A stretch of 64,000 nt of DNA from Solirubrobacter soli DSM 22325 (GTDB lineage: Bacteria > Actinomycetota > Thermoleophilia > Solirubrobacterales > Solirubrobacteraceae), in assembly GCF_000423665.1 (NCBI RefSeq), contig NZ_KE384069.1, positions 423,588-487,587 of the forward strand, read 5' to 3'. Each line of letters opens with the position of its first letter. Positions within the stretch are counted from its first letter, which is position 1. The notes beneath the pieces were generated by a model that saw only the letters and a program-made list of their open reading frames with translations, was not told the DNA's origin and did not search any database. Shown here in pieces: positions 7,834 through 16,115 of this stretch. The position numbers were made by a program, and so were the translations under genes.

Positions 7834-8736
7834 TCAGCGGTCGAGCAGGATGCCCGAGGAGCCTTCGCTGATCTTGAACACGTTCGAGTTCGTGAGCGTC
7901 TCGACCGTGTCCGACTCGGCGCCGGAGAACGAGTCGGTGTTCGGCGCCTTGGCCCCGAGCGTCTGGCCCAGCGGGACCTGCAGCTGCGGCTTCAGGTCGC
8001 CCGGCCGGTAGAACACCGCGTTGATCGGCGTCGACGAGGAGGACGAGGAGCCGGTCGCGGCGGCGAGCGCGGCCGCGGTGGCGTCCTGCGTGGTGGGCGG
8101 GGGCGGCGGCAGCACCGCGATCACCGACTCGGCGTCGGGCAGGTAGCGGAAGGTGTACAGCGCGAGCTCGAGCGCCTCGCGATGGATGACCCGCAGGCGC
8201 GACTCGGACGGCTTGCCACCCAGGATCGAGTTGTTCTCCCCGAGCCCGTTGAGCGTGTAGAGGACGGTGTTGCCTTCGATGTCGACGATCGGGCCGCTGG
8301 ACGGCCGCAGCGTGATCGGGACCGTCGACGGGATCGGCGTCCCCTTGACCTGGACGAGCTGCTTGCCGTCCGGGTGTGTGTACTCGGCGCCGACCTTCTG
8401 CGCGATCTCCGCGGCGCCGCCCTCGAGCGTGGTGTCCGACGGCTGCCAGCGCGACCAGTTCGCCGCCAGGCCCTCCTGGCTCGAGCGCGTGCCGCCGCCG
8501 TCGGCGATCAGGATCACCACGACGAGCGCCACCGCGATGAAGACGCCCGCGAGCGCGCCGAGCAGGAAGCCGAAGCGGTTGCGGAACTGCGACGGTCCGG
8601 GCGGCGGCGACTTCTCCGCCGGCTCCTGGACGCTCAGCGGCGTGGGCTCCGGCGGCAGCTCGACGAGGTTCGGCGTTCCGTCCGGCGACTGCGGACGGCC
8701 GGCCGGCGAGGGAGGCGGGATCAGATCACGGGCCAT
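7834..8736 (-). CDS. Single-pass membrane protein next to FtsH-like protease
   Basis: 300 residues. A Pro-rich cytoplasmic N-terminus (1-50) precedes one hydrophobic helix (about residues 56-77, G-A-L-A-G-V-F-I-A-V-A-L-V-V-V-I-L-I-A). The extracytoplasmic part of about 220 residues has a Pro/Ala/Ser linker with a serine run near residues 235-240. No family recognised. The ATG overlaps the end of the FtsH-like gene by 16 bp, so the two are coupled. It may be an adaptor, substrate or partner of the protease; that is inferred from position only. Confidence 0.75.
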   Translation of the reverse strand: MARDLIPPPSPAGRPQSPDGTPNLVELPPEPTPLSVQEPAEKSPPPGPSQFRNRFGFLLGALAGVFIAVALVVVILIADGGGTRSSQEGLAANWSRWQPSDTTLEGGAAEIAQKVGAEYTHPDGKQLVQVKGTPIPSTVPITLRPSSGPIVDIEGNTVLYTLNGLGENNSILGGKPSESRLRVIHREALELALYTFRYLPDAESVIAVLPPPPPTTQDATAAALAAATGSSSSSSTPINAVFYRPGDLKPQLQVPLGQTLGAKAPNTDSFSGAESDTVETLTNSNVFKISEGSSGILLDR

Positions 8737-11105
8737 GCGGAGTCATCCAGGACGTCGATTTCGGGCTTTTGCAGACGCTGCTCGTCGAGCAGGTTGGTGA
8801 CGTCGTCGCCGTACATCTCGCCCTCGGCGATCAGGCGCTCGGCGATGCGCTCGGTGGCATCTTTGTTGAGCTTGATCGTCTCATAGGCGATCACGAACGC
8901 CTGGCCGAGCAGGCCGGCGGCGAGCCTGCGCTTGCCGGGATCGCCGAGCGCGACCCCCGCGAAGGTGCCTTCGCCCATCGATGCGCGGCTGAGGATCTTG
9001 GTGCCGAGCGCCTCGAAGCGCTCCATGACCTCTTTCTCGGCCTTCTTGCACGCGTCCGGGTCGGCGATCCGGTCGGAGAGGTCGATCGGCGTCGGCGCCA
9101 TGCCGGACGCGCCGACCATGTAGGCGGCCTGGTTGGTCGCCATGCCGAGGTCGCCGCCGACGCCGTTGGTGTTCTGGCCGTAGAAGACGATCTCGGCCGA
9201 CATCGCGCCGAGCACCCACATCAGCTCGCCGAACTCCTCGGAGCGCCAGGAGCCGAAGCGGTCCTCGATCGCCATCGCCTGGTGGTGGCCGCCGCTGCGG
9301 CCGCGCTTGCGGATCGAGAGGCGGGTGGAGAGCAGGTTCTCCATGTAGACGTGGCTGCAGACCGCGTGCCCGGCCTCGTGGATCGCGGTCGCGCGCTCCT
9401 CGTGCTTCGGGTAGGGCTGGCCGATGGCGACGCCGGACTCGACCGTGGTCATCGCCTCGAGCAGGTCGATGCGGCTGAAGGCGACGCGGCCGTTGGAGTG
9501 CGCGTACGTGAGCGCCAGCGAGCACGCCTGGTCGATCATCGCGGGCGAGTAGCCGCTCGTGATGCGGGCCAGCTCGTCACGCGCCCGCGGCGTGTCGAGG
9601 TCGTCCTCGTGGTCGACCTTGTGCAGGTACAGGTCGAAGATGTCGCGCCGGTCCTCCCACGTGGGCGTGCGGAAGTAGATGTGGCGGCCCATCCGGCCCG
9701 GGCGGGTGAGCGCCGGGTCCAGCGCCTCCAGCGGCACGTTGCACGCGCCGATGAAGTAGACCTCTTCCTTGCGCGGCTTCGGCTTCGGCAGGCGGATCTT
9801 GCGACCCAGGACACGCTGCGGAACGATGTACATCGCGTCCAGGAAGGTGTTGAACTTGCGCGTGAAAACGCGCTTCATGAACGGCGGATCGTCGATGCCG
9901 TCCATGACGACGAGCAGCTGGTTGAGCGCCAGCCCGCCGCCCATGCCCATCATGCCGCCCGGCATGATGTTCGCGAGCGCGTTGTTGAGCTTCTCGTAGA
10001 TCCGCGGGTAGTGCTGGCGCGGCGGTTCGGCGCGGGCGGTGAACAGCTTGTCGCGCCAGGCCTTGGTCTCGAGCACCAGGTCGCCGGTCGAGGTCAGCGC
10101 GCCCATCGAGCCGAAGAAGTTCGTGTCGTGCAGCGTGCCGGTCTCGAGCGGCTGGAAGCCCGTCCCCAGCGAGGAGCGGCGCAGGCCGACGGCGTCGATC
10201 TCGTCGATGAAGACGATGCACTGGCCGCCCCACTTGGCGGCCATCTTCTTGGCCTTGCGGGCGAGGAAGCGCACGATCACCGCGTCCATGCCGATGAACG
10301 TCTGCGCGAAGCCCGAGCCGGGGATCGTGACGAACGGGCAGTTGAAGGACGTCGCGATGGCCTTGGAGAGCATCGTCTTGCCGGTGCCGGGCGGCCCCAT
10401 GAACAGCACGCCGCGCTCACGCTTGCCGCCCGCCTTCTCGAACTCCTCACCCGACTGCCAGAGCGAGACCACGCGGGTGATCTCCTCCTTGGCCTCGACC
10501 TGGCCGCGGACGTCGTCGAGCTTGACGCCCCAGTCCGCGTCGCCCGGCTCGTACGTCTTGATCTGGAAGATGCCCATGATCACGAGCGGGCCGAACAGGA
10601 TCAGGAAGTTGAAGAGCATGAAGATGACGAGCGTCCCGCCGAGCTGGATCGCCGTCACGACCGCCTTGGGCGCCGAGGTCACGATCGTGCCGATCGCGTC
10701 GATCATCGACTCGTGGTTGGACCGCGAGACGAAGTAGGTGACGATGATCAGGACCAGTCCGACCCAGAACCACACCTTGAACTTGTGGCGCCAGTACCAG
10801 AGCCGGCGCCGCGAGACGACGTCCTGCTCCTTCAGCGCCGCCTCGGCGCCGTACAGCGCGGGCGACGGGATCAGCTTGTGGGCGATCACGTCGACGCCGC
10901 CGCGGAAGATCACGACGCCGGCGAACGCGCCGAGCAGCGCCCAGTACCACGCCCAGTCGTACGTGCTGTAGAAGAGGAAGAACAGCGCTGGCGACGTGAG
11001 CAGCGCTACGGTCGTCGCGACCCGGCCGAGCATGCGCCATTCGCGCGCAAGCGAGATTGCCTGGTCATTGACGCGCCGCTGCAGACGCGGGGGCTCTTCC
11101 CTCAT
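8721..11105 (-). CDS. FtsH-like membrane AAA+ zinc protease
   Basis: 794 residues, longer than typical FtsH (about 610-670). It has extra N-terminal membrane segments: hydrophobic stretches near residues 28-46, 52-67, 107-122 and 150-175. The AAA+ module follows, with Walker A G-P-P-G-T-G-K-T (237-244), Walker B C-I-V-F-I-D-E-I-D and a second-region-of-homology L-D-P-A-L-T-R-P-G-R-M. An insert rich in Met/Gly lies between them. The peptidase domain has H-E-A-G-H at 576-580 and a later G-G-D-L-G-M-A-T segment whose Asp is the expected third zinc ligand, so it should be active. It probably degrades membrane proteins. A possible TACACT -10 lies just upstream on this strand. Confidence 0.9.
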   Translation of the reverse strand: MREEPPRLQRRVNDQAISLAREWRMLGRVATTVALLTSPALFFLFYSTYDWAWYWALLGAFAGVVIFRGGVDVIAHKLIPSPALYGAEAALKEQDVVSRRRLWYWRHKFKVWFWVGLVLIIVTYFVSRSNHESMIDAIGTIVTSAPKAVVTAIQLGGTLVIFMLFNFLILFGPLVIMGIFQIKTYEPGDADWGVKLDDVRGQVEAKEEITRVVSLWQSGEEFEKAGGKRERGVLFMGPPGTGKTMLSKAIATSFNCPFVTIPGSGFAQTFIGMDAVIVRFLARKAKKMAAKWGGQCIVFIDEIDAVGLRRSSLGTGFQPLETGTLHDTNFFGSMGALTSTGDLVLETKAWRDKLFTARAEPPRQHYPRIYEKLNNALANIMPGGMMGMGGGLALNQLLVVMDGIDDPPFMKRVFTRKFNTFLDAMYIVPQRVLGRKIRLPKPKPRKEEVYFIGACNVPLEALDPALTRPGRMGRHIYFRTPTWEDRRDIFDLYLHKVDHEDDLDTPRARDELARITSGYSPAMIDQACSLALTYAHSNGRVAFSRIDLLEAMTTVESGVAIGQPYPKHEERATAIHEAGHAVCSHVYMENLLSTRLSIRKRGRSGGHHQAMAIEDRFGSWRSEEFGELMWVLGAMSAEIVFYGQNTNGVGGDLGMATNQAAYMVGASGMAPTPIDLSDRIADPDACKKAEKEVMERFEALGTKILSRASMGEGTFAGVALGDPGKRRLAAGLLGQAFVIAYETIKLNKDATERIAERLIAEGEMYGDDVTNLLDEQRLQKPEIDVLDDSAWPVI

Positions 11106-11135
11106 ATCGCTGAGTGTACGCGCAAGGTTTTGGCC

Positions 11136-11180
11136 CGGATGTCCTTGTTTAAACGCCTCTTAGGAGAGGACGGATGTCCT
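11136..11180. repeat. Direct repeat CGGATGTCCT (two copies)
   Basis: Identical 10-mers at 11136-11145 and 11171-11180, 35 bases apart, in the gap between the FtsH-like gene and the end of the GH3 gene. The second copy runs into the GH3 stop codon. The centre includes TTTAAACG, an unusually AT-rich stretch here. Could be a regulatory repeat for the protease gene, or chance. Confidence 0.35.
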
Positions 11181-12333
11181 AGCCGAGGGTGCGTTGGAGC
11201 GCCAGAACACGTGATGCCGACGCCATTACCAGAGCCCGGAACGACTTCGATGAGCGCGCCTCTTTGAGCAGCGCCCGGTAGGCCCGGATCCACGATCCCT
11301 GACCGGTCGTGAGCACGATGTCGTTGCCCGCGCGGATCGAGCGGACGGCGACCTCCTCGGTCGGCCCTGTAGCGCGCACGGCCGCGGCCTCGGCGCTGTC
11401 GGTCATGACCACGCCGCCGAACTGCAACTGGTCGCGCAGGAGGGTTTTGAGGATCGTGGGCGACTGCGACGCAATGTGGCGCGGATCCAGTCGCGGGTAG
11501 ACCGCGTGCGAGCTCATGACGATCGGCACCTTGGCGGCGATCGCGGCCTTGAACGGCCCGAGGTCGGCCTCCGTGGGCGCGCCACCGCGGATCGTCGCCG
11601 AGCCCTGGTCGGTGTTGACCGTCGCGCCGCCCAACCCCGGGAAGTGCTTGACCGTCGGCTTGACCCCGCCGGCGAGCCACCCGCCGATCGCGGCGCGTGT
11701 CGCGGTCGCCACGCGGGCCGGATCGCGCGAGAACTCGCGTCCGCCCATCGCGGCGTCGTCGACCGAGGGGACGTCGGCAACGGGCGCGAGCGAGACGTTG
11801 ATGCCCGCCTTGCGCAGGGCGATCGCGGCCGCCTTGGCGTCGCGCCCCGGGACCTGCGCGCTCTGCGGCGGGGTGGGTGGGGCCCAACTCACGTTGCGTA
11901 TGACCCCACCTTCCTGGTCGGTGCAGACGATCGGCGTCGCGCCACCCGCCTTGCCCGACTTGCGCAGCGCCGCCGTCAACTTCGCGAGCTGTTCCGGCGA
12001 CGAGACGTTGTCCTTGAACAGGATCGCGCCCGACGCCCAGCCGTTGTGCAGCACCTTGCGCACGTAGCTCGGAACGGTGGTGCCGTTGAAACGCAGCACC
12101 ACGAGCCGCCCGACCTGCTGTTCGAGCGAGAGCTTCCCGACCGGATCGGCGCCGGGGGTGGGGGACGCGGTGGGCGCCGTGGTGGCGTCCCCCGGGATCT
12201 GCGCCGCCTCCGTGACCACCTGGGGCTCCTCGTGCCCGCCCGCCGCGCCGAACGTCACGCCCATGGCGAACGCGGCGCCGGCGGCGGCGAACACGGCCGC
12301 GCGGCGGCGGCGGACTGCGGCGGCGGTCGGCAC
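11179..12333 (-). CDS. Glycoside hydrolase family 3 protein (NagZ-like), exported
   Basis: 384 residues. A hydrophobic N-terminal segment (about residues 10-30, Ala/Gly-rich) acts as signal or anchor, followed by an acidic/Pro linker and the GH3 N-terminal barrel. The family motif K-H-F-P-G-L-G is present, and V-M-T-D-S-A-E-A holds the likely nucleophile Asp. NagZ enzymes have K-H-F-P-G-H-G with an Asp-His dyad; here His is Leu in the motif, and the loop reads T-V-N-T-D-Q-G, lacking the dyad His. It likely acts on beta-linked N-acetylhexosamine in the cell wall, or on another beta-glucoside. It stops within a direct repeat. Confidence 0.85.
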   Translation of the reverse strand: MPTAAAVRRRRAAVFAAAGAAFAMGVTFGAAGGHEEPQVVTEAAQIPGDATTAPTASPTPGADPVGKLSLEQQVGRLVVLRFNGTTVPSYVRKVLHNGWASGAILFKDNVSSPEQLAKLTAALRKSGKAGGATPIVCTDQEGGVIRNVSWAPPTPPQSAQVPGRDAKAAAIALRKAGINVSLAPVADVPSVDDAAMGGREFSRDPARVATATRAAIGGWLAGGVKPTVKHFPGLGGATVNTDQGSATIRGGAPTEADLGPFKAAIAAKVPIVMSSHAVYPRLDPRHIASQSPTILKTLLRDQLQFGGVVMTDSAEAAAVRATGPTEEVAVRSIRAGNDIVLTTGQGSWIRAYRALLKEARSSKSFRALVMASASRVLALQRTLG

Positions 12334-12337
12334 GGCC

Positions 12338-12616
12338 TCACATGATGGTGGGGCGCACCGACTGACCCGTGCGCTTCCATTCCGCGTACTTCTCGCGCAG
12401 GCACGCGCCGCAGGGCCGGTAGCCCGCCGCGATCGCCACCGACTCGTCCTTGAAGAACACGCGGTGGCGCGGCTTGAAGCCGCGCCGCAGCAGGCTCAGC
12501 GCGACCGGGCAGTCCATGCGCCCGTACACGCGCGTGCGCGAGTGGCCGCCGAGCAGGCCCTTCTCGGTGCTCTGGTACCGCTCGCCGGCGGCGTTCGTGA
12601 GCGTGTAGGTCTTCAG
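12338..12616 (-). CDS. Ada-like metal-binding domain protein with non-standard start
   Basis: The C-terminal part has Y-G-R-M-D-C-P, a second half H-R-V-F-F-K-D and G-Y-R-P-C-G-A-C, giving a Cys4-type arrangement like the zinc-binding N-terminal domain of Ada methylphosphotriester repair proteins. The frame remains open upstream and reads K-T-Y-T-L-T-N-A-A-G-E-R-Y as far as the preceding gene, which I recall as the usual N-terminus of this family. No ATG, GTG or TTG exists there: the only candidate is CTG at 12616, overlapping the stop of the VOC gene (CTGA). If GTG 12529 is used instead the protein is 63 residues. Role unknown; possible DNA or metal sensing. Confidence 0.6.
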   Translation of the reverse strand: MKTYTLTNAAGERYQSTEKGLLGGHSRTRVYGRMDCPVALSLLRRGFKPRHRVFFKDESVAIAAGYRPCGACLREKYAEWKRTGQSVRPTIM

Positions 12617-13020
12617 GCGTCCTGAGGCGTCTTGAACTCGCCGCCGTCGATCAGCTCGATCCGGTAGCCGTCCGGGTCCTGGACGAAGCAGATCCGCCCG
12701 ACCTCAGGACGTCCGCCCGGAGCGAACGGCGGCTTCTCGGGCTCGACGCCGATCTTCGACAGCTCGGCCAGGAGCGCGTCGAGGTCGTCGACGGTGAGCG
12801 CGATGTGGTTGTAGCCGTCGCCGAGGTCGTACGGCTCGGTGCGGCCCATGTTGACCGTCAGCTCGAGCGTGTCGGTGTCGCCCGGCAGGCCCATGTAGAC
12901 GTTGTACGCCGTCTCGAACTGCAGCTTCCCGCGACGCTCGTAGCCGAGCGCCTCGTAGAACGCGACGGACTTCTCCTCGTCGATCACACGCACGCAGGTG
13001 TGGACGTAGCGCTTCGCCAT
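12613..13020 (-). CDS. VOC-family glyoxalase-like protein
   Basis: 135 residues from ATG 13020. It has two beta-alpha-beta-beta-beta halves typical of the vicinal oxygen chelate fold: Y-V-H-T-C-V-R-V with the first metal ligand, E-L-T-V-N, then Y-N-H-I-A-L-T-V and D-P-D-G-Y-R-I-E-L-I-D. The His, Glu, His and Glu positions match lactoylglutathione lyase (glyoxalase I), so methylglyoxal or a related thiol adduct is a likely substrate; actinobacteria generally use mycothiol rather than glutathione. Its stop overlaps the Ada-like gene. The upstream gene on the other strand (STAS protein) is divergent, 90 bp away. Confidence 0.85.
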   Translation of the reverse strand: MAKRYVHTCVRVIDEEKSVAFYEALGYERRGKLQFETAYNVYMGLPGDTDTLELTVNMGRTEPYDLGDGYNHIALTVDDLDALLAELSKIGVEPEKPPFAPGGRPEVGRICFVQDPDGYRIELIDGGEFKTPQDA

Positions 13021-13110
13021 CGGCCGAACGGTAGCCGACGGGTTTGAGCTGCGCGTTTCGGGGGATGTGTCATTTCCGAGACATCCTCCAAGGAGAGAGG
13101 AACGGGAACA

Positions 13111-13491
13111 GTGCAGGGCTTCGGCCTCATCATCGAGGAGCTCGATGCGGGCGCGGTGCGGATCGCGCTGCGCGGCGAGCTGGACCTCGCTCACGCGTAC
13201 ACGTTCGACGAGGAGTTGCGCCGTGTCGAGGAGGCGCGGCCGACCTGCGTCGTCCTCGACCTGCGCGAGCTCAGCTTCCTGGACTCGTGCGGGCTCGCCC
13301 GTCTTCTGGCCGCCCGCCGTCGGGCACGCAAGGCCGGGCACCGGCTGCTGCTGGTACGCGGCCCGGCAGCGATTCAGCGGCTGTTCGCCCTTTCGGCGGT
13401 CGACGAGGCGTTCGAGATGGTGTCGGACATCCCGATCGCGCTCATGGCAGCCAGCGATCCCCCGCCGGTGTCACCACCAGTTCGTGCGTGA
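13111..13491 (+). CDS. STAS-domain anti-sigma factor antagonist
   Basis: 126 residues, GTG start preceded by a strong AAGGAGAG at 13090-13097. STAS fold: G-A-V-R-I-A-L-R-G-E-L-D-L followed by V-V-L-D-L-R-E-L-S-F-L-D-S-C-G-L. The Ser in D-S-C-G-L is in the place of the regulatory phosphoserine of SpoIIAA/RsbV. It would release a partner-switching sigma factor by binding an anti-sigma kinase when unphosphorylated. No kinase or sigma gene is nearby. The last 50 bp overlap the 3' end of the opposing SDR gene, and the Pro-rich tail falls in this overlap. Confidence 0.87.
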   Translation: MQGFGLIIEELDAGAVRIALRGELDLAHAYTFDEELRRVEEARPTCVVLDLRELSFLDSCGLARLLAARRRARKAGHRLLLVRGPAAIQRLFALSAVDEAFEMVSDIPIALMAASDPPPVSPPVRA

Positions 13492-14146
13492 ACGCCCGCG
13501 GGCTCTGACCAGCAAGGTATTCCACGGCGCGCGCGATCTCGGCTTGGTCAGCTGATTCGTTCTCGGGCCTTCCGGCGATGAAGGCCGCGGTCTTGGGCGA
13601 GTCGATCGTGGCGTCGACGATCAGCAGCGCGACGTGGATGCCGTCGGCGCGCAGTTCTTGGGCCGCGGCGTGGACGAGCGCCCGCGTCGCGGCCGCGCCG
13701 GCGGCCCACAGGCCGCGCCCGGCCATCGCCCGCCGCGCGCTTCCGCCGGTCACCTGGATCAGCGTGCCCGCGCCGGCGCGCACGCCCTCTGACAGGAAGA
13801 CGAAGGCCTGCTCGGCGACCGCCCCGGTCCAGCCGCGGAAGTCCTCGAGCTCGGCTTCCTTGAGCGAGCCCCCGCCGAACGGGCCTTCCCGGGTCGGGCG
13901 CGCGGCGGAGACGGCGTTGACGATCACATCGATGCGGCCCAGCTCGCGCTTGGCCTGCTCGAGCGCGCCGCGCAGCTCCTCGGGGTCGGACGCGTCGGCC
14001 GAAAGCGGAAGCCCGCCCGCGCCGCGGACGGTCTCGAGCGTCTCCGGCGAGCGGGCGATCGCCGCCCCGCGCCAGCCGTTGTTGAGGTGGTGACCGAGGA
14101 TCGCGCCGCCGAGGTTGCGGGCGCCGAGGACGACTATCGAAGGCAT
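13442..14146 (-). CDS. Short-chain dehydrogenase/reductase-like protein
   Basis: 234 residues. The N-terminal nucleotide-binding segment reads V-V-L-G-A-R-N-L-G-G-A-I-L-G, followed by an N-A-V-S-A segment that replaces the N-N-A-G of classical SDRs. The catalytic region has I-Q-V-T-G-G-S-A, but the Y-x-x-x-K pair is not obvious (a G-L-W-A-A-G-A-A-A-T-R stretch sits there). It may therefore be a non-catalytic or divergent SDR. Its ATG overlaps the stop of the EamA gene by one base (TGATG), so the two form an operon. The 3' end overlaps the STAS gene by 50 bp. Confidence 0.75.
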   Translation of the reverse strand: MPSIVVLGARNLGGAILGHHLNNGWRGAAIARSPETLETVRGAGGLPLSADASDPEELRGALEQAKRELGRIDVIVNAVSAARPTREGPFGGGSLKEAELEDFRGWTGAVAEQAFVFLSEGVRAGAGTLIQVTGGSARRAMAGRGLWAAGAAATRALVHAAAQELRADGIHVALLIVDATIDSPKTAAFIAGRPENESADQAEIARAVEYLAGQSPRAFTHELVVTPAGDRWLP

Positions 14147-15030
14147 CAGCTCGGCACCTTACGCCTGATCGGGAACTGGGCCACCGCGATCCCCGCGACC
14201 ACGAGCAGCGCGCCGCCGACGGCCAGCGCGGTCACCTGTTCGTCGCGCACCAGCGCGCCGAGCGCCAGCGCGCCGAACGGGATGATCATCGAGATGAACG
14301 AGACCGTGACCGCGGGCAGCTCGCGCAGCAGCACGGTCAGCGTGACGAACGTGAACCCGGTGCCGAGCGCGGCGAGGTAGACGATCGAGCCGATCGACTG
14401 CGGCGACCAGACCGTCGCGCCCCAGTCCTCGGTGCCGGCGCTGACGGCCAGCAGGACGAGACCGCCGATCACCATCGCCCACCCGTTCATCACCAGCGGG
14501 TCGGTCGCCGCGCCGCGCTTCTTGATCGCGACGTTGCCGATCGCGGAGGCGATCGGGCAGAGGATCACCGCCAGGGTCGCCAGCGCGGTGTGCTCGCCCT
14601 CGCCCAGGTCCAGCGACTCGCTGAACGCGACGACGAGGCCGCCGAGCGCGATCCCGACGCCCACCAGCAGCCGTGGACGCAGCGGCTCCTCGGGCAGCGT
14701 GGCGGCCGCGATCAGCGCGACGTAGAGCGGCAGGACGCCGAACAGGACCGACGTCAGCCCGGAGGTCACGTACTGCTCGGCCCAATAGATCAGTCCGTAG
14801 GTGGTGGCGAACGGGAGCAGGCCGACGGTCGTCGAGAGGACGACGTCGGTGCGCAGCGAGCGGCCCGTCGCGGCGGCGACCACGAGCAGGCCGACGCCGG
14901 CGAGCGAGAAGCGGATCCCGGCGCCGAAGAACGGGGCGATGTCCTCCAGGCCGACGGCGATCACGACCCATGTGCTCGACCAGACGAGGACGCAGGCGGC
15001 ATAGAGAGTCCAGACGAGCGGGCGCGACAC
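14146..15030 (-). CDS. EamA/DMT-family membrane transporter
   Basis: 294 residues from GTG 15030 (M-S-R-P-L-V-W-T-L-Y). The frame stays open further upstream, but that is a shadow of the LLM gene. About ten hydrophobic helices in two EamA repeats; the repeat hallmarks W-S-S-T-W near the start and W-A-E-Q-Y-V-T-S-G near residue 75 are present. Members export metabolites or amino acids; substrate unknown. It is divergent from the LLM oxidoreductase (start 15058) with 27 bp between starts, so promoters overlap. Confidence 0.88.
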   Translation of the reverse strand: MSRPLVWTLYAACVLVWSSTWVVIAVGLEDIAPFFGAGIRFSLAGVGLLVVAAATGRSLRTDVVLSTTVGLLPFATTYGLIYWAEQYVTSGLTSVLFGVLPLYVALIAAATLPEEPLRPRLLVGVGIALGGLVVAFSESLDLGEGEHTALATLAVILCPIASAIGNVAIKKRGAATDPLVMNGWAMVIGGLVLLAVSAGTEDWGATVWSPQSIGSIVYLAALGTGFTFVTLTVLLRELPAVTVSFISMIIPFGALALGALVRDEQVTALAVGGALLVVAGIAVAQFPIRRKVPS

Positions 15031-15057
15031 GGCGCGAAGAGGGTATGACTCCCGTTC

Positions 15058-15957
15058 GTGAGGACCGCTCTGATGATCGAGGGCCAGGAGGACGTGACCT
15101 GGGAGGACTGGGTCGCGCTGGCCGAAGCCTGCGAGCGCTCGGGGATCGAAGCGCTCTTCCGTTCGGACCACTTCGTGTCCGTCTTCGGGGCGAACGAGCA
15201 CGGCTCGCTCGACGCCTGGGGGACGATCAACGCGCTGGCCGCCCGGACGACGAAGCTGCGGTTCGGGACCATGGTCTCGCCGTCGAGCTTCCGCCACCCG
15301 TCGGTGCTGGCCAAGCTCGCGGTGACCGCCGACCACGTGAGCGGCGGGCGGATCTCGCTCGGGCTCGGCACCGGTTGGTCGGAGGTGGAGCACACCGCCT
15401 ACGGCTTCCCGTTCCTGTCGATGAAGGAGCGCATGGACGTCCTCGAGGAGCAGCTCGAGATCATCCATGACGGCCACTTCGCTCCGGGTCCCTTCAGCTT
15501 CAAAGGGAGGTATTACGAACTGAACGACCTGCAGGCGCGGCCTCAGCCGCTGGGGCACCTCCCGCTGATCATGGGCGGCGCGGCCGGCCCGCGCGCGGCG
15601 CGCCTCGCCGCCCGCTATGCCGACGAGTACAACACCGTGATGCCGACGCTCGAGCAGGTCGCCGAGCGCAAGGGAGCGATCGACGCGGCCTGCGAGAAGG
15701 CCAGCCGCGAGCCGATTCCGTTCACGGTGATGACGACGTGCGTGATCGGCGAAGACCAGCCCGACTTCGCGCGCCGGCTGGCGGCGTTCCGCGAGCAGAC
15801 GGGCTCGGATCCGGACGCGACGACCGCCGTGATCGGCACGCTGCACGAGGCGCGGGAGCGGCTGGCCGAGCTCGAGGCCGCCGGCGTCTCCGGCATCTAC
15901 CTGCAGCACCTCCTGCACCGGGACATCGAGATGGTCGAGCTGATCGGCGAGCTGTGA
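15058..15957 (+). CDS. LLM-class (F420-type) oxidoreductase
   Basis: 299 residues, GTG start. TIM-barrel luciferase-like protein: N-terminal M-I-E-G-Q-E-D-V-T-W-E-D-W, then F-R-S-D-H-F, L-R-F-G-T-M-V-S-P, and G-R-I-S-L-G-L-G-T-G-W. These patterns are typical of F420-dependent members in actinobacteria. The substrate is unknown. The stop overlaps the start of a 53-residue membrane protein (GTGA), so both should be co-translated. Confidence 0.88.
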   Translation: MRTALMIEGQEDVTWEDWVALAEACERSGIEALFRSDHFVSVFGANEHGSLDAWGTINALAARTTKLRFGTMVSPSSFRHPSVLAKLAVTADHVSGGRISLGLGTGWSEVEHTAYGFPFLSMKERMDVLEEQLEIIHDGHFAPGPFSFKGRYYELNDLQARPQPLGHLPLIMGGAAGPRAARLAARYADEYNTVMPTLEQVAERKGAIDAACEKASREPIPFTVMTTCVIGEDQPDFARRLAAFREQTGSDPDATTAVIGTLHEARERLAELEAAGVSGIYLQHLLHRDIEMVELIGEL

Positions 15958-16115
15958 GCGACGACGACGACTGGACCGGCACGCCGCCCGAGGGCCGCCA
16001 CACCCGCGACCAGGCCGACCCCGGCTACTGGGCGCGCCAGTGGAAGGGCTCGGCGATCACGGGCGGCGTGATCCTGATCCTGATCATCATCGTCCTGATC
16101 CTGGTCCTCACCTAG
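15954..16115 (+). CDS. Small single-pass membrane protein (53 aa)
   Basis: 53 residues: an acidic N-terminus (S-D-D-D-D-W), a polar middle, and a C-terminal helix of Ile/Leu/Val (about residues 34-52) ending one residue before the stop. GTG start overlapping the LLM stop by 4 bases. The tail-anchored layout and coupling suggest a small membrane partner. No family known. The stop interlocks with the opposing gene (shared CTAG at 16112-16115). Confidence 0.75.
   Translation: MSDDDDWTGTPPEGRHTRDQADPGYWARQWKGSAITGGVILILIIIVLILVLT

Noticed and set aside
8769..11267. 832-codon plus-strand frame opposite the FtsH-like gene
   Set aside because: Antisense of the AAA+ protease; low-complexity acidic/basic composition, no recognisable start site.
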